From: Oscillibacter sp.
GTDB lineage: Bacteria; Bacillota; Clostridia; Oscillospirales; Oscillospiraceae
NCBI GenBank assembly: GCA_017380995.1
Contig: JAFOCY010000081.1
Coordinates: 1-7,905, forward strand
Length of the DNA stretch: 7,905 nucleotides
Direction: 5' to 3'
A model generated the notes under the pieces. The model made no database searches and was not told where the DNA came from. It saw only the letters and a list, made by a program, of their open reading frames with translations. How positions within the stretch are numbered: position 1 is the first letter of the stretch; each line of letters starts with the position of its first letter. A program made the position numbers and the translations under genes. Shown here piece after piece: positions 1 to 5,272 of the stretch.

Positions 1-363
1 GAGCCTACGGTGGAACAGATCGCCAAGGAGCTGGATATTCCCCGGGAGGACGTAGTCTTCGCCATGGATGCCATTGTAGAGCCGGTATCCCTCTATGAGC
101 CGGTATACTCCGACGGCGGAGACGCTATTTGCGTGATGGACCAGGTCAGCGACAACCGCAACACTGACGAGAACTGGACGGACCGCATTGCCCTGAAAGA
201 CGCCCTGGAACGTCTGGACGAGCGGGAGCGACGAATTTTGTCACTGCGGTTTTACGAAGGAAAAACGCAAATGGAAGTCTCGGCGGAGGTAGGGATCTCC
301 CAGGCGCAGGTCTCACGGCTGGAAAAAGGGGCCATCAACACTATTAAGAAGAACATCCAATAG
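1..363 (+). CDS. sigG: RNA polymerase sporulation sigma factor SigG, C-terminal part
   Basis: This is the 3' end of a sigma-70 family gene; the frame is open from the first base, so the real start lies outside the window. The 120 visible residues hold the end of region 3 (EPTVEQIAKELDIP, then VSLYEPVYSDGGD and VMDQVSD) and a complete region 4. That region has an LDERERRILSLRFYEGKTQ block followed by a helix-turn-helix (GISQAQVSRLEK) that would contact the promoter -35 element. The GGD..VMDQ linker and the KNIQ end match the forespore sigma factor SigG as I remember it from Bacillus and Clostridia; SigF is the close alternative. Family members are about 255-260 residues, so roughly the last half is present. 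SigG directs late forespore transcription after engulfment. The gene ends directly at a strong terminator, so it is last in its transcript. The GTG at position 10 is an internal codon, not a start. Confidence 0.9.
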   Translation, partial: EPTVEQIAKELDIPREDVVFAMDAIVEPVSLYEPVYSDGGDAICVMDQVSDNRNTDENWTDRIALKDALERLDERERRILSLRFYEGKTQMEVSAEVGISQAQVSRLEKGAINTIKKNIQ

Positions 364-403
364 TTAAAACCGGGGCTGATGCCCCGGTTTTAACTTGTTT
401 TTT
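363..403 (+). terminator. Intrinsic terminator of sigG
   Basis: A perfect 14-bp stem (363-376 paired with 381-394) with a four-base TGAT loop has a GC-rich core and is followed by TTGTTTTTT. The left arm begins at the last base of the sigG stop codon. An A-rich stretch on the 5' side is short, so it acts mainly on the + strand. Confidence 0.93.
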
Positions 404-461
404 GATAGACTATCAGCATGGAGCGGTAATTGTCACCATAGGTGTAAGTAGTAATCGTACC

Positions 462-486
462 TGGGTGTGCCGTGACGGCACACCCA
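462..486. repeat. Perfect 11-bp hairpin without a clear U-tract
   Basis: The arms 462-472 and 476-486 are exact inverted complements around a three-base loop. The hairpin lies 10 nt beyond the stop codon of the minus-strand membrane protein gene, where its terminator is expected. The minus strand beyond the stem has no T-run. The + strand has only a weak GATTTT nearby. It could be a decayed terminator or an mRNA 3'-end-protecting hairpin; its function is not determined. Confidence 0.5.
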
Positions 487-496
487 AGATTTTCGG

Positions 497-1036
497 TTAA
501 AAGACGATGATGTTGGGGTTTAGGGTCAGAAGATGGTCGATGACCGATTGATCGTACTTAGCATAAGCGAGGACATATTCACCATACCCGTCACGCAAAG
601 AAAGATCATTCCGTGGATATCCATCAAAATCGTTCCAACATTCAGGGTGAAGACGTAGTGAGACGCAGTCGCTCATAAGTAACATAGAATAGAGCTGATT
701 TCCCTCTTCATCTTTCATTGGACGATCTCGAAGATATTTCCCGCCACGCATAAAGGCAGGGGCTTTTCTGATCCATATTATTTCAGAAGGATCTATTTTC
801 TTTGATCTAAGTATCCGAAAATATAGTGAGTTATCTTGGACGTATAGACCACTTTTGCTTGTCAAATACATTCCCAAAATAGTGAAAGCAATAGTTGCAA
901 TGACTTCTGTTTCGGTTTGTTGGAGAGAGCAAGAACCATTGAAAAAACCTACAGCCGTTATAGACAGAAGCATAATACATAAACCTACAAATCCTACTTC
1001 AGGATAATTATGACTCAATCTAACAAAAGTTTTCAT
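497..1036 (-). CDS. Two-helix membrane protein, possible orphan RHS immunity protein
   Basis: I do not recognise a named family for this 179-residue protein. Two hydrophobic segments, about residues 14-33 and 43-62, suggest a short hairpin in the membrane. The remaining 115 or so residues are polar and probably cytosolic. They open with a LYVQDNSLYFRILRSKKIDPSEI stretch that reads like the beta strands of a small PH-like domain (weak inference). The ATG is preceded by AAGGGG seven bases upstream. I find no convincing promoter. The gene is AT-rich: bases 841-900 contain 21 G/C of 60, against 40 of 60 at 3301-3360 in glnS, which suggests acquisition. It starts 43 nt downstream of, and on the same strand as, an RHS core remnant. 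In polymorphic-toxin loci that is the immunity-gene position. An immunity role is inference from position and composition only. Confidence 0.75.
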   Translation of the reverse strand: MKTFVRLSHNYPEVGFVGLCIMLLSITAVGFFNGSCSLQQTETEVIATIAFTILGMYLTSKSGLYVQDNSLYFRILRSKKIDPSEIIWIRKAPAFMRGGKYLRDRPMKDEEGNQLYSMLLMSDCVSLRLHPECWNDFDGYPRNDLSLRDGYGEYVLAYAKYDQSVIDHLLTLNPNIIVF

Positions 1037-1043
1037 TATTTAA

Positions 1044-1049
1044 CCCCTT
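1044..1049 (-). promoter_or_regulatory. Ribosome binding site of the 179-residue membrane protein gene
   Basis: AAGGGG on the minus strand lies seven bases before the ATG. It falls in the short spacer after the RHS remnant stop, so the gene has its own translation signal and need not be coupled to the remnant. Confidence 0.6.
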
Positions 1050-1079
1050 GCATGAACAAATAGAGACAGTTTTCCAAGC

Positions 1080-1319
1080 TTAGACATACAGATTCCCGCT
1101 CTGGATGATGGCCACGAGGCTGGGGGAGTAGTTGTAGTTGTTGAGCTTCAGGGGGTCATCGCCGTAGATCATGTTGCCTACGTTCCAGTGGGGGGCCTCC
1201 TGGGTGAAGCGGCCGATGACGGGGTCATAGTATCTGGCCCGGAGATAGTAAGTCCCAGTCTCCTTGTCATAATACTGCCCGGCGTAGCGGAAGGGGTTGG
1301 CATCCGTGGAGACAGGGTT
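1080..1319 (-). pseudogene. RHS repeat-associated core domain, C-terminal remnant
   Basis: The minus strand encodes 79 open codons with the hallmark of the RHS/YD-repeat core: NPFRYAGQYYDKETGTYYL, RARYYDP, IGRFTQE, a W-N-x-x-N-M-I-Y-G-D-D-P stretch, and IQSGNLYV before a TAA. In intact proteins of this family the core closes a large beta-propeller-like shell of 1,000 or more residues. Its final NLYVY motif leads into further sequence and a variable toxin tip. Here an in-frame TAA sits immediately upstream (1320-1322), there is no upstream RHS sequence before the acetyltransferase gene, and the frame stops right after NLYV. Both ends are therefore lost, and it should be read as a non-functional fragment. 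The opposite strand is also open across this stretch, but that frame shows no protein-like motifs. Confidence 0.9.
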
Positions 1320-1323
1320 TTAC

Positions 1324-1350
1324 ACTGGGGACTTCCCGGTTTTTTATTTT
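1324..1350 (+). terminator. Terminator-like hairpin opposite to its flanking genes
   Basis: ACTGGG (1324-1329) pairs with CCCGGT (1335-1340), with one G-T pair and a five-base loop, followed by TTTTTATTTT. On the + strand this is a short but well-formed intrinsic terminator. On the minus strand the G-T pair becomes a C-A mismatch and no T-run follows, so it does not serve the acetyltransferase gene. No + strand gene precedes it. Confidence 0.45.
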
Positions 1351-1832
1351 GTTTTCTGGTAAGCCACACGTTCGGAGCCATCGTCAATGACGATGACGCC
1401 GCAATATGTAAAGCCGCAGCGGTCCAGGGCGGAGCGCATGGGGGCGTTGTCCCGGTGGGTATCGATCTTGAGGCTGGGGCACCGGTCCAAACACCACTCG
1501 GTGCACACCTCCACCATCCGGGGAAACTTCCCCGTGGAGGCGATGCGGTGGATCACACCGTAGGGGCCTTCGGCAGTCCAGGCGCCGTCGATTTCCCGGT
1601 AGGTAGGCTCCACATCCTCTCCAAAGAAGAAACAGAAAACCGCCGCCGTCTCCCCCGCTTCCTCGGCAACAAACAGGTGACCCTGGCGGATATCGTCAGC
1701 CACCATCTCCCATTTGGGATAGCCGTTGATCCACTGGTTAGCGTTGCCGCTTTGGCGCATATAAGCCCGTCCCTGATCATAAAGGGGCATGATGGCATCT
1801 AATTCGGACAGCAAGGCAGGTCTGATGTTCAT
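1344..1832 (-). CDS. GNAT family N-acetyltransferase
   Basis: This 162-residue protein has the single-domain GNAT length. It begins with the typical MNIRPALLSELDAIMPLYDQ strand-helix opening. It has a central beta region (HLFVAEEAGETAAVFCFFF), an acetyl-CoA-binding segment around residues 92-114 (VIHRIASTGKFPRMVE) and the motif-B signature IDTHRDNAPMRSALDRCGF at 123-141. Such enzymes move an acetyl group from acetyl-CoA to an amine; the substrate cannot be told from sequence. The usual R/Q-x-x-G-x-G/A pyrophosphate loop is present only in a weak form (STGKFPRM), common in this clostridial subgroup. The ATG has GGGAG seven bases upstream, and a good promoter lies 30 bases further. It is divergent from the thioesterase gene and ends close to the RHS remnant without an obvious terminator of its own. 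Confidence 0.9.
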   Translation of the reverse strand: MNIRPALLSELDAIMPLYDQGRAYMRQSGNANQWINGYPKWEMVADDIRQGHLFVAEEAGETAAVFCFFFGEDVEPTYREIDGAWTAEGPYGVIHRIASTGKFPRMVEVCTEWCLDRCPSLKIDTHRDNAPMRSALDRCGFTYCGVIVIDDGSERVAYQKTK

Positions 1833-1861
1833 AAGATTCTCCCGTCTATTGTTATAAAATT

Positions 1862-1890
1862 AGTATAGCACAAAAAGGACGAGCGGACAA
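1862..1890 (-). promoter_or_regulatory. SigA-type promoter of the GNAT gene
   Basis: On the minus strand TTGTCC (-35, 1885-1890) and TATACT (-10, 1862-1867) are separated by exactly 17 nt. The -10 leads into an AT-rich start region, giving a leader of about 20-25 nt before the ATG at 1832. Confidence 0.75.
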
Positions 1891-1959
1891 TCCCCTTCCT
1901 TCTCCGGCGAGGAGTCATCTATTATTTTTCGAAAACCTTCTGAAGCATGGCAAAATCAT

Positions 1960-1988
1960 TTGACGCATTTATGAGAAACGGGTACAAT
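1960..1988 (+). promoter_or_regulatory. SigA-type promoter of the thioesterase gene
   Basis: TTGACG (-35, 1960-1965) and TACAAT (-10, 1983-1988) are separated by exactly 17 nt. The start codon follows about 30 nt downstream of the -10. The promoter rules out the open frame that could start at 1947, since that start would precede the promoter. Its -35 lies about 70 bp from that of the divergent acetyltransferase promoter. Confidence 0.85.
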
Positions 1989-2003
1989 AGATGCCAAATA
2001 GAC

Positions 2004-2010
2004 AGGAGGT
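2004..2010 (+). promoter_or_regulatory. Ribosome binding site fixing the thioesterase start
   Basis: A full AGGAGGT Shine-Dalgarno sequence sits eight bases before the ATG at 2019, downstream of the promoter. This makes 2019 the start rather than the in-frame ATG at 1947. Confidence 0.9.
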
Positions 2011-2018
2011 TTTTTGAA

Positions 2019-2438
2019 ATGGAACTTCAAAAAATCAGAGAATTTCGCAATACCCGCAGTTCTTACTGTGTCAAAAACGGCATCTATCTGGAGGAACTGA
2101 ATATCGGCTATGCCAAAGTCACCAAAACTGTGACAGAGGACGACCTCAATCCCCTGCTGTACGCCCATGGCGGAGTCTATTTCGCCGTGGCGGACACCGC
2201 CTGCGGCAGCGCCGTCATTTCCCACGGCAGAATGGTCGTAACCATCAGCGGCAGCTACAATTACTTCCGCAGCGCCAAAGCAGGTGACACGCTCATCTGT
2301 GAAGCCCACGAGGTAAAGCACGGGAAAACCGTCTGTGTTTCCGAGTGCACCATCAAAGATCAAGACGGAACCCTTCTTGGTAACGGCAGCTTTACCTTCT
2401 ATCAACTGGACCAGGAGGTCCCTGATATAAAAGCATAA
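2019..2438 (+). CDS. PaaI-type hotdog-fold thioesterase
   Basis: This 139-residue protein has the length and signature of the PaaI/YbgC hotdog superfamily. The active-site region reads N44-P-L-L-Y-A-H50-G-G-V-Y-F-A-V-A-D59-T-A. The HGG turn and the Asp on the long hotdog helix are the catalytic elements in PaaI-like acyl-CoA thioesterases. The TISGSYNYFRSAKAGDTLICEA segment gives the strand pair that forms the substrate tunnel, followed by the GKTVCVSECTIKDQDGTLLG hairpin. It would hydrolyse an acyl- or aryl-CoA thioester in the cytoplasm as an oligomer; the substrate is not predictable. Its own promoter and terminator make it monocistronic. Starting at 1947 would add 24 residues that overlap the promoter, so that start is rejected. 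Confidence 0.9.
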   Translation: MELQKIREFRNTRSSYCVKNGIYLEELNIGYAKVTKTVTEDDLNPLLYAHGGVYFAVADTACGSAVISHGRMVVTISGSYNYFRSAKAGDTLICEAHEVKHGKTVCVSECTIKDQDGTLLGNGSFTFYQLDQEVPDIKA

Positions 2439-2468
2439 AAAAACGGAGTGCAATGCACTCCGTTTTTT
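2438..2468. terminator. Bidirectional terminator between the thioesterase gene and glnS
   Basis: A 14-bp stem built around ACGGAGTGC/GCACTCCGT with a three-base AAT loop is flanked by A6 on the left and T6 on the right. It is symmetrical, so a T-run follows the stem on either strand. It begins at the thioesterase stop codon and ends six bases from the glnS stop, serving both convergent genes. Confidence 0.93.
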
Positions 2469-2473
2469 GCTGA

Positions 2474-4204
2474 TTATTTTTTGAAGCTGTCCTTCAAAGA
2501 GACGCTGCGGTTGAACACCAAGTGCTCGGGAGAAGAGTCCTTGCTGTCCATGCAGAAGTAGCCAAGGCGCATGAACTGGAAGGAAGGTGCGGTCTTGCCG
2601 GCCTTTTCGGTCTTCTCGTAAGCCTCGGCTTCCGCCACCAGACCCTGCTCCACCTTACAGCCCTGGAGGACCTCCAAAGAGGCGGGGTTCAGGCAGTCGA
2701 TGAAGTCCTTGTCGGCGCCGTCGGGATCGGCATCGGTGAAGAGGTAGTCATACAGACGCACCTCGGCATCCACAGCGGTGGAGGCATCCACCCAGTGGAT
2801 GGTAGCGCCCTTAACCTTGCGGCCGTCAGCGGGATCGCCGCCGCGGCTTTCGGGATCGTAAGTGCACAGGACCTCGGTGACATTACCGTTTTCATCCTTC
2901 ACACAGCCGGTGCAAGTGATGAGGTAGGCGCCCTTCAGGCGGCACTCCAGGCCGCCGGGAGTCAGACGCTTATACTTGGGAACGGGAACTTCCAGGAAGT
3001 CATCAGCCTCGATCCAGAGGTTCCGGGAGAAGGTGATCTCACGGGTGCCGGCATCGGGATCGAGAGGATTGTTCTCCACGGTGAGTTTTTCCACCTGGCC
3101 CTCGGGATAGTTGGTCACTGTGAGCTTGATGGGACGCAGGACCGCCATGGTACGCTCAGCAGTCTCGTTCAGGTCCTCCCGGAGGCAGTGCTCCAGGAAG
3201 CCGTAGTCCACGGTAGAGTCAGCCTTGGAAACACCGATGCGCTCGCAGAAATTGCGAATGGACTTAGAGGTATAGCCGCGGCGGCGCAGACCGCACAGGG
3301 TAGGCATACGGGGATCGTCCCAGCCGGAGACACGGCCTTCCTCCACCAGGCGGCGAAGCTTGCGCTTGCTCATGACGGTGTAGTTGATGCCAAGGCGGGC
3401 AAACTCGATCTGGCGGGGCTTGCTGGGCACATCGGTATTGTCGATGACCCAGTTATACAGGGGACGGTGTGCCTCGTACTCCAAAGAGCAAAGGCTGTGG
3501 GTAATGCCCTCCAGGGCATCCTGAATGGGGTGGGCAAAGTCGTACATGGGGAAGATGCACCACTTGGTTCCCTGGCGGTGATGCTCGATATACCGGATAC
3601 GGTAGATCACGGGGTCTCGCATATTGAAGTTACCGGAGGCCAAGTCGATCTTAGCGCGGAGCGTGTACTTACCCTCAGGGAACTCACCATTGCGCATCCG
3701 CTGGAAGAGGTCCAGGTTCTCCTCGATGGGGCGGTCACGCCAGGGGCTGCGGGCAGGCACACCGATGCTGCCGCGGTACTCACGGAACTCCTCGGGAGTC
3801 AGCTCACACACATAGGCAAGGCCACGCTTAATGAGGCCAATGGCCAGTTCGTAGGTCTTTTCAAAATAGTCAGAGCCATAGTACATCCGGTCATCCCAGT
3901 CAAAGCCCAGCCAGTGGATATCCTCCTGGATGGCCTCGACAAACTCGGTGTCCTCCTTGGCAGGGTTGGTATCGTCAAAACGGAGGTTGCAAAGGCCGCC
4001 GTACTTCTCAGCAGTGCCAAAATCGATGGTCAGAGCCTTGCAGTGGCCGATGTGAAGATAGCCGTTGGGCTCAGGGGGAAAGCGGGTATGGACCCGCATA
4101 CCGGCATACTGGCCGCCTTCTGCGATGTCCTCATCAATGAAAGCGTGGATAAAGTTCCGGCTTTCCGTGGTTTCTTCTGCGGTATTCTTGATCTCTTCAG
4201 ACAT
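2474..4204 (-). CDS. glnS: Glutaminyl-tRNA synthetase
   Basis: This class I aminoacyl-tRNA synthetase of 576 residues charges tRNA-Gln with glutamine, using ATP, in the cytoplasm. The catalytic Rossmann core carries FPPEPNGYLHIGH (HIGH at 51-54), LRFDDTNP (about 75-81) and YDFAHPIQDALEGITHSLC (221-239). It also has the KMSKS-equivalent VMSKRKL (277-283). The DALEGITHSLC and MSKRKL forms are those of GlnRS rather than GluRS. The C-terminal 230 or so residues are the two beta-barrel anticodon-binding domains (about 335-576), ending in HLVFNRSVSLKDSF. The length matches bacterial GlnRS without a YqeY fusion. I take the ATG at 4204, because AGGAAGG lies 10 bases before it but only one base before the in-frame TTG at 4213. 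The gene has its own promoter and terminator. Most Bacillota make Gln-tRNA through GluRS and GatCAB, so its presence is notable. Confidence 0.97.
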   Translation of the reverse strand: MSEEIKNTAEETTESRNFIHAFIDEDIAEGGQYAGMRVHTRFPPEPNGYLHIGHCKALTIDFGTAEKYGGLCNLRFDDTNPAKEDTEFVEAIQEDIHWLGFDWDDRMYYGSDYFEKTYELAIGLIKRGLAYVCELTPEEFREYRGSIGVPARSPWRDRPIEENLDLFQRMRNGEFPEGKYTLRAKIDLASGNFNMRDPVIYRIRYIEHHRQGTKWCIFPMYDFAHPIQDALEGITHSLCSLEYEAHRPLYNWVIDNTDVPSKPRQIEFARLGINYTVMSKRKLRRLVEEGRVSGWDDPRMPTLCGLRRRGYTSKSIRNFCERIGVSKADSTVDYGFLEHCLREDLNETAERTMAVLRPIKLTVTNYPEGQVEKLTVENNPLDPDAGTREITFSRNLWIEADDFLEVPVPKYKRLTPGGLECRLKGAYLITCTGCVKDENGNVTEVLCTYDPESRGGDPADGRKVKGATIHWVDASTAVDAEVRLYDYLFTDADPDGADKDFIDCLNPASLEVLQGCKVEQGLVAEAEAYEKTEKAGKTAPSFQFMRLGYFCMDSKDSSPEHLVFNRSVSLKDSFKK

Positions 4205-4214
4205 GGAGTTCAAT

Positions 4215-4221
4215 CCTTCCT
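4215..4221 (-). promoter_or_regulatory. Ribosome binding site fixing the glnS start
   Basis: AGGAAGG on the minus strand is 10 bases from the ATG at 4204 but only one base from the in-frame TTG at 4213, so the ATG is the better start and three residues are removed from the longest open frame. Confidence 0.8.
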
Positions 4222-4253
4222 AACACTAAAGTGGATTCAAATGATTGGTCAGT

Positions 4254-4282
4254 ATTATACAGAAAGTTCCCAGAAATTGCAA
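4254..4282 (-). promoter_or_regulatory. Near-consensus SigA-type promoter of glnS
   Basis: On the minus strand TTGCAA (-35, 4277-4282) and a perfect TATAAT (-10, 4254-4259) are separated by 17 nt. The leader of about 40 nt is too short for a T-box, and no T-box or terminator-antiterminator is visible, so expression looks constitutive. Confidence 0.9.
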
Positions 4283-4316
4283 GGAAAATCCAATCTTCTT
4301 TCGCAAAACCTATTTT

Positions 4317-4562
4317 TTATCGCTCCAGCCAGTCTTCTACGATATCCTGCAAGGCAGATGGCGGCACTGCGCCTCTACGCAAAAGCTCTAAAAGCTGCAG
4401 CACCTCCCCTTTGCGGACAGTGATCTCCGGGATGCAAGCCTCCTCTTCCCGCCAACAAATCTTGACACCGTATTGTAAAGCTTCTCCGGAATAAGATATA
4501 CAAAGATAATAGTAAATAGGGCTGCCCAAATAGTCAGTTGCTGCGATGAAGTCTATGGTCAC
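4317..4562 (-). CDS. Short conserved-looking protein of unknown function
   Basis: This 81-residue protein begins at a GTG (VTIDFIAATDYLG) and ends LQDIVEDWLER. The middle looks like beta strands (PIYYYLCISY, YGVKICWREEEACIP). The end is a helical pair, TVRKGEVLQLLELLRRGAVPP followed by LQDIVEDWL. The pattern of a short sheet followed by 'LLELL..G.V.P..L.DVVEDWL' recalls small clostridial DUF6514-type proteins from memory; I am not sure of that name. There is no signal peptide or membrane segment. The frame stays open to a TTG at 4697 and an ATG at 4688 that overlaps the preceding stop as ATGA. However, those extra codons are encoded by the upstream gene's terminator, while the GTG has a very purine-rich Shine-Dalgarno site. 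No clear promoter or terminator was found, so read-through into glnS is possible. Confidence 0.7.
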   Translation of the reverse strand: MTIDFIAATDYLGSPIYYYLCISYSGEALQYGVKICWREEEACIPEITVRKGEVLQLLELLRRGAVPPSALQDIVEDWLER

Positions 4563-4566
4563 GAGA

Positions 4567-4580
4567 CTCCCTCCCCCCTC
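4567..4580 (-). promoter_or_regulatory. Purine-rich ribosome binding site of the 81-residue gene
   Basis: The minus strand reads GAGGGGGGAGGGAG, ending four bases before the GTG at 4562; its GGAGG core is seven bases away. A 6-bp hairpin (4585-4590 with 4596-4601) lies just upstream in the leader. This site supports the GTG as the start. Confidence 0.65.
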
Positions 4581-4645
4581 ATATTCTCCCACAAAGGGAG
4601 ATAATAGCTCGAAGGAGAAAAGAACTTTGTCGTTATTTGTCGCAG

Positions 4646-4682
4646 AAGGAAAAAAGCTCCATACCCGATGGTACGGAGCTTT
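4646..4682 (-). terminator. Intrinsic terminator of the comEC-holA-rnmV operon
   Basis: On the minus strand an 8-bp stem (AAAGCTCC/GGAGCTTT), one mismatch, four more pairs and a CGAT-type loop are followed by TTTTTTCCTTC. It starts three bases after the RNase M5-like gene's stop codon. It overlaps codons of the long version of the next open frame. Confidence 0.75.
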
Positions 4683-4684
4683 GC

Positions 4685-5272
4685 TCATTCTTCCCAAGTG
4701 AGGAAGCTTTCTCTGTCATAGAGGAGGTTTAATGCCTCCAGAAGTCCATTGGCTGTCAGATGTTCCGGAAGATCCAGCTTTTTCAAAAGGGCTTTGCGCT
4801 TTTCCGTAGAATTGGCTCCGCCGGTAAGTCCCAGAGCAAAGAGATCTGCCTTTGTGATAGGCTCTCCCTTCGGGATCTCCTCCCCTTCCTCCTCCAGGAA
4901 CGTAGCCCCGGCGCGGCGGAGAGCTTCGATCAAAACCTCCGGGCGCATCCCCTCCACGCCGAGCTTCCCTTCTTTACCGGGCGTACGCTTGCGGCGTTCC
5001 TTGCCGCGGACATCCGGAATATAGGCCTGCTTCACCAATTCTTTGGGTAAAGCGCCTTTGAGATAATTGCGGATCACAAAGCCTGCACCGTCACTGTCGG
5101 TCAGAACGATCAGCCCCTGTTTTTCAGCCAAGCGCCGCAAAAAGGCAAGCTTTTCCTTATCATTAAAAACCGAAAAGCCACCCAAGGTGACAATGGTGGC
5201 ATCCACCACCTGAGAAAGGACGTTTTTATCATACCGTCCTTCTACCACAATGACTTCCTTGATCTTCCTCAT
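4685..5272 (-). CDS. rnmV: RNase M5-like TOPRIM protein with DUF4093-type C-terminus
   Basis: The 195-residue protein opens with a TOPRIM domain. It has the acidic IVVEGRYDKN motif (Glu11) and the LTDSDGAG motif (Asp59, Asp61), which together bind catalytic magnesium. A basic RGKERRKRTPGKEGKLGVEG segment (89-108) corresponds to the K-x-G-V-E-H region of Bacillus RNase M5. The C-terminal half, with its DLFALGLTGGANSTEKRKALLKKL helix block, matches the DUF4093 module found in this family. Bacillus RNase M5 (186 residues) trims 5S rRNA precursors on the 50S subunit. This protein belongs to a clostridial branch, so the same substrate is likely but not proven. The ATG overlaps the holA stop as ATGA, with only a weak GGCGGA before it, so translation is probably coupled. 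A 32-residue upstream extension would lie inside holA and is rejected. A terminator follows directly. Confidence 0.85.
   Translation of the reverse strand: MRKIKEVIVVEGRYDKNVLSQVVDATIVTLGGFSVFNDKEKLAFLRRLAEKQGLIVLTDSDGAGFVIRNYLKGALPKELVKQAYIPDVRGKERRKRTPGKEGKLGVEGMRPEVLIEALRRAGATFLEEEGEEIPKGEPITKADLFALGLTGGANSTEKRKALLKKLDLPEHLTANGLLEALNLLYDRESFLTWEE

Noticed and set aside
1037..1350. Insertion sequence or CRISPR array as the cause of the RHS disruption
   Set aside because: I see no transposase fragment, terminal inverted repeats, target duplication or regularly spaced repeats; recombination or deletion explains the fragment more simply.
1188..1802. A 204-codon + strand open frame across the RHS remnant and acetyltransferase gene
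   Set aside because: It is the antisense shadow of two recognisable minus-strand sequences, and the + strand terminator at 1324-1350 would cut its transcript.
1947..2018. Upstream ATG extending the thioesterase by 24 residues
   Set aside because: It precedes the -35/-10 promoter, and a full AGGAGGT sits before the ATG at 2019, where the family's usual N-terminus begins.
4205..4316. Possible T-box or other riboswitch upstream of glnS
   Set aside because: The leader after the promoter is only about 40 nt and lacks a T-box sequence or a terminator-antiterminator.
2522..4423. A 633-codon open frame on the + strand opposite glnS, longer than glnS itself
   Set aside because: Its sequence is low-complexity in character (rich in Gly, Ala, Val, Leu, His) and shows no family motif, while the minus strand encodes an unmistakable GlnRS. 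Strong third-position G/C bias in glnS leaves the antisense frame open. It also runs across the glnS promoter.
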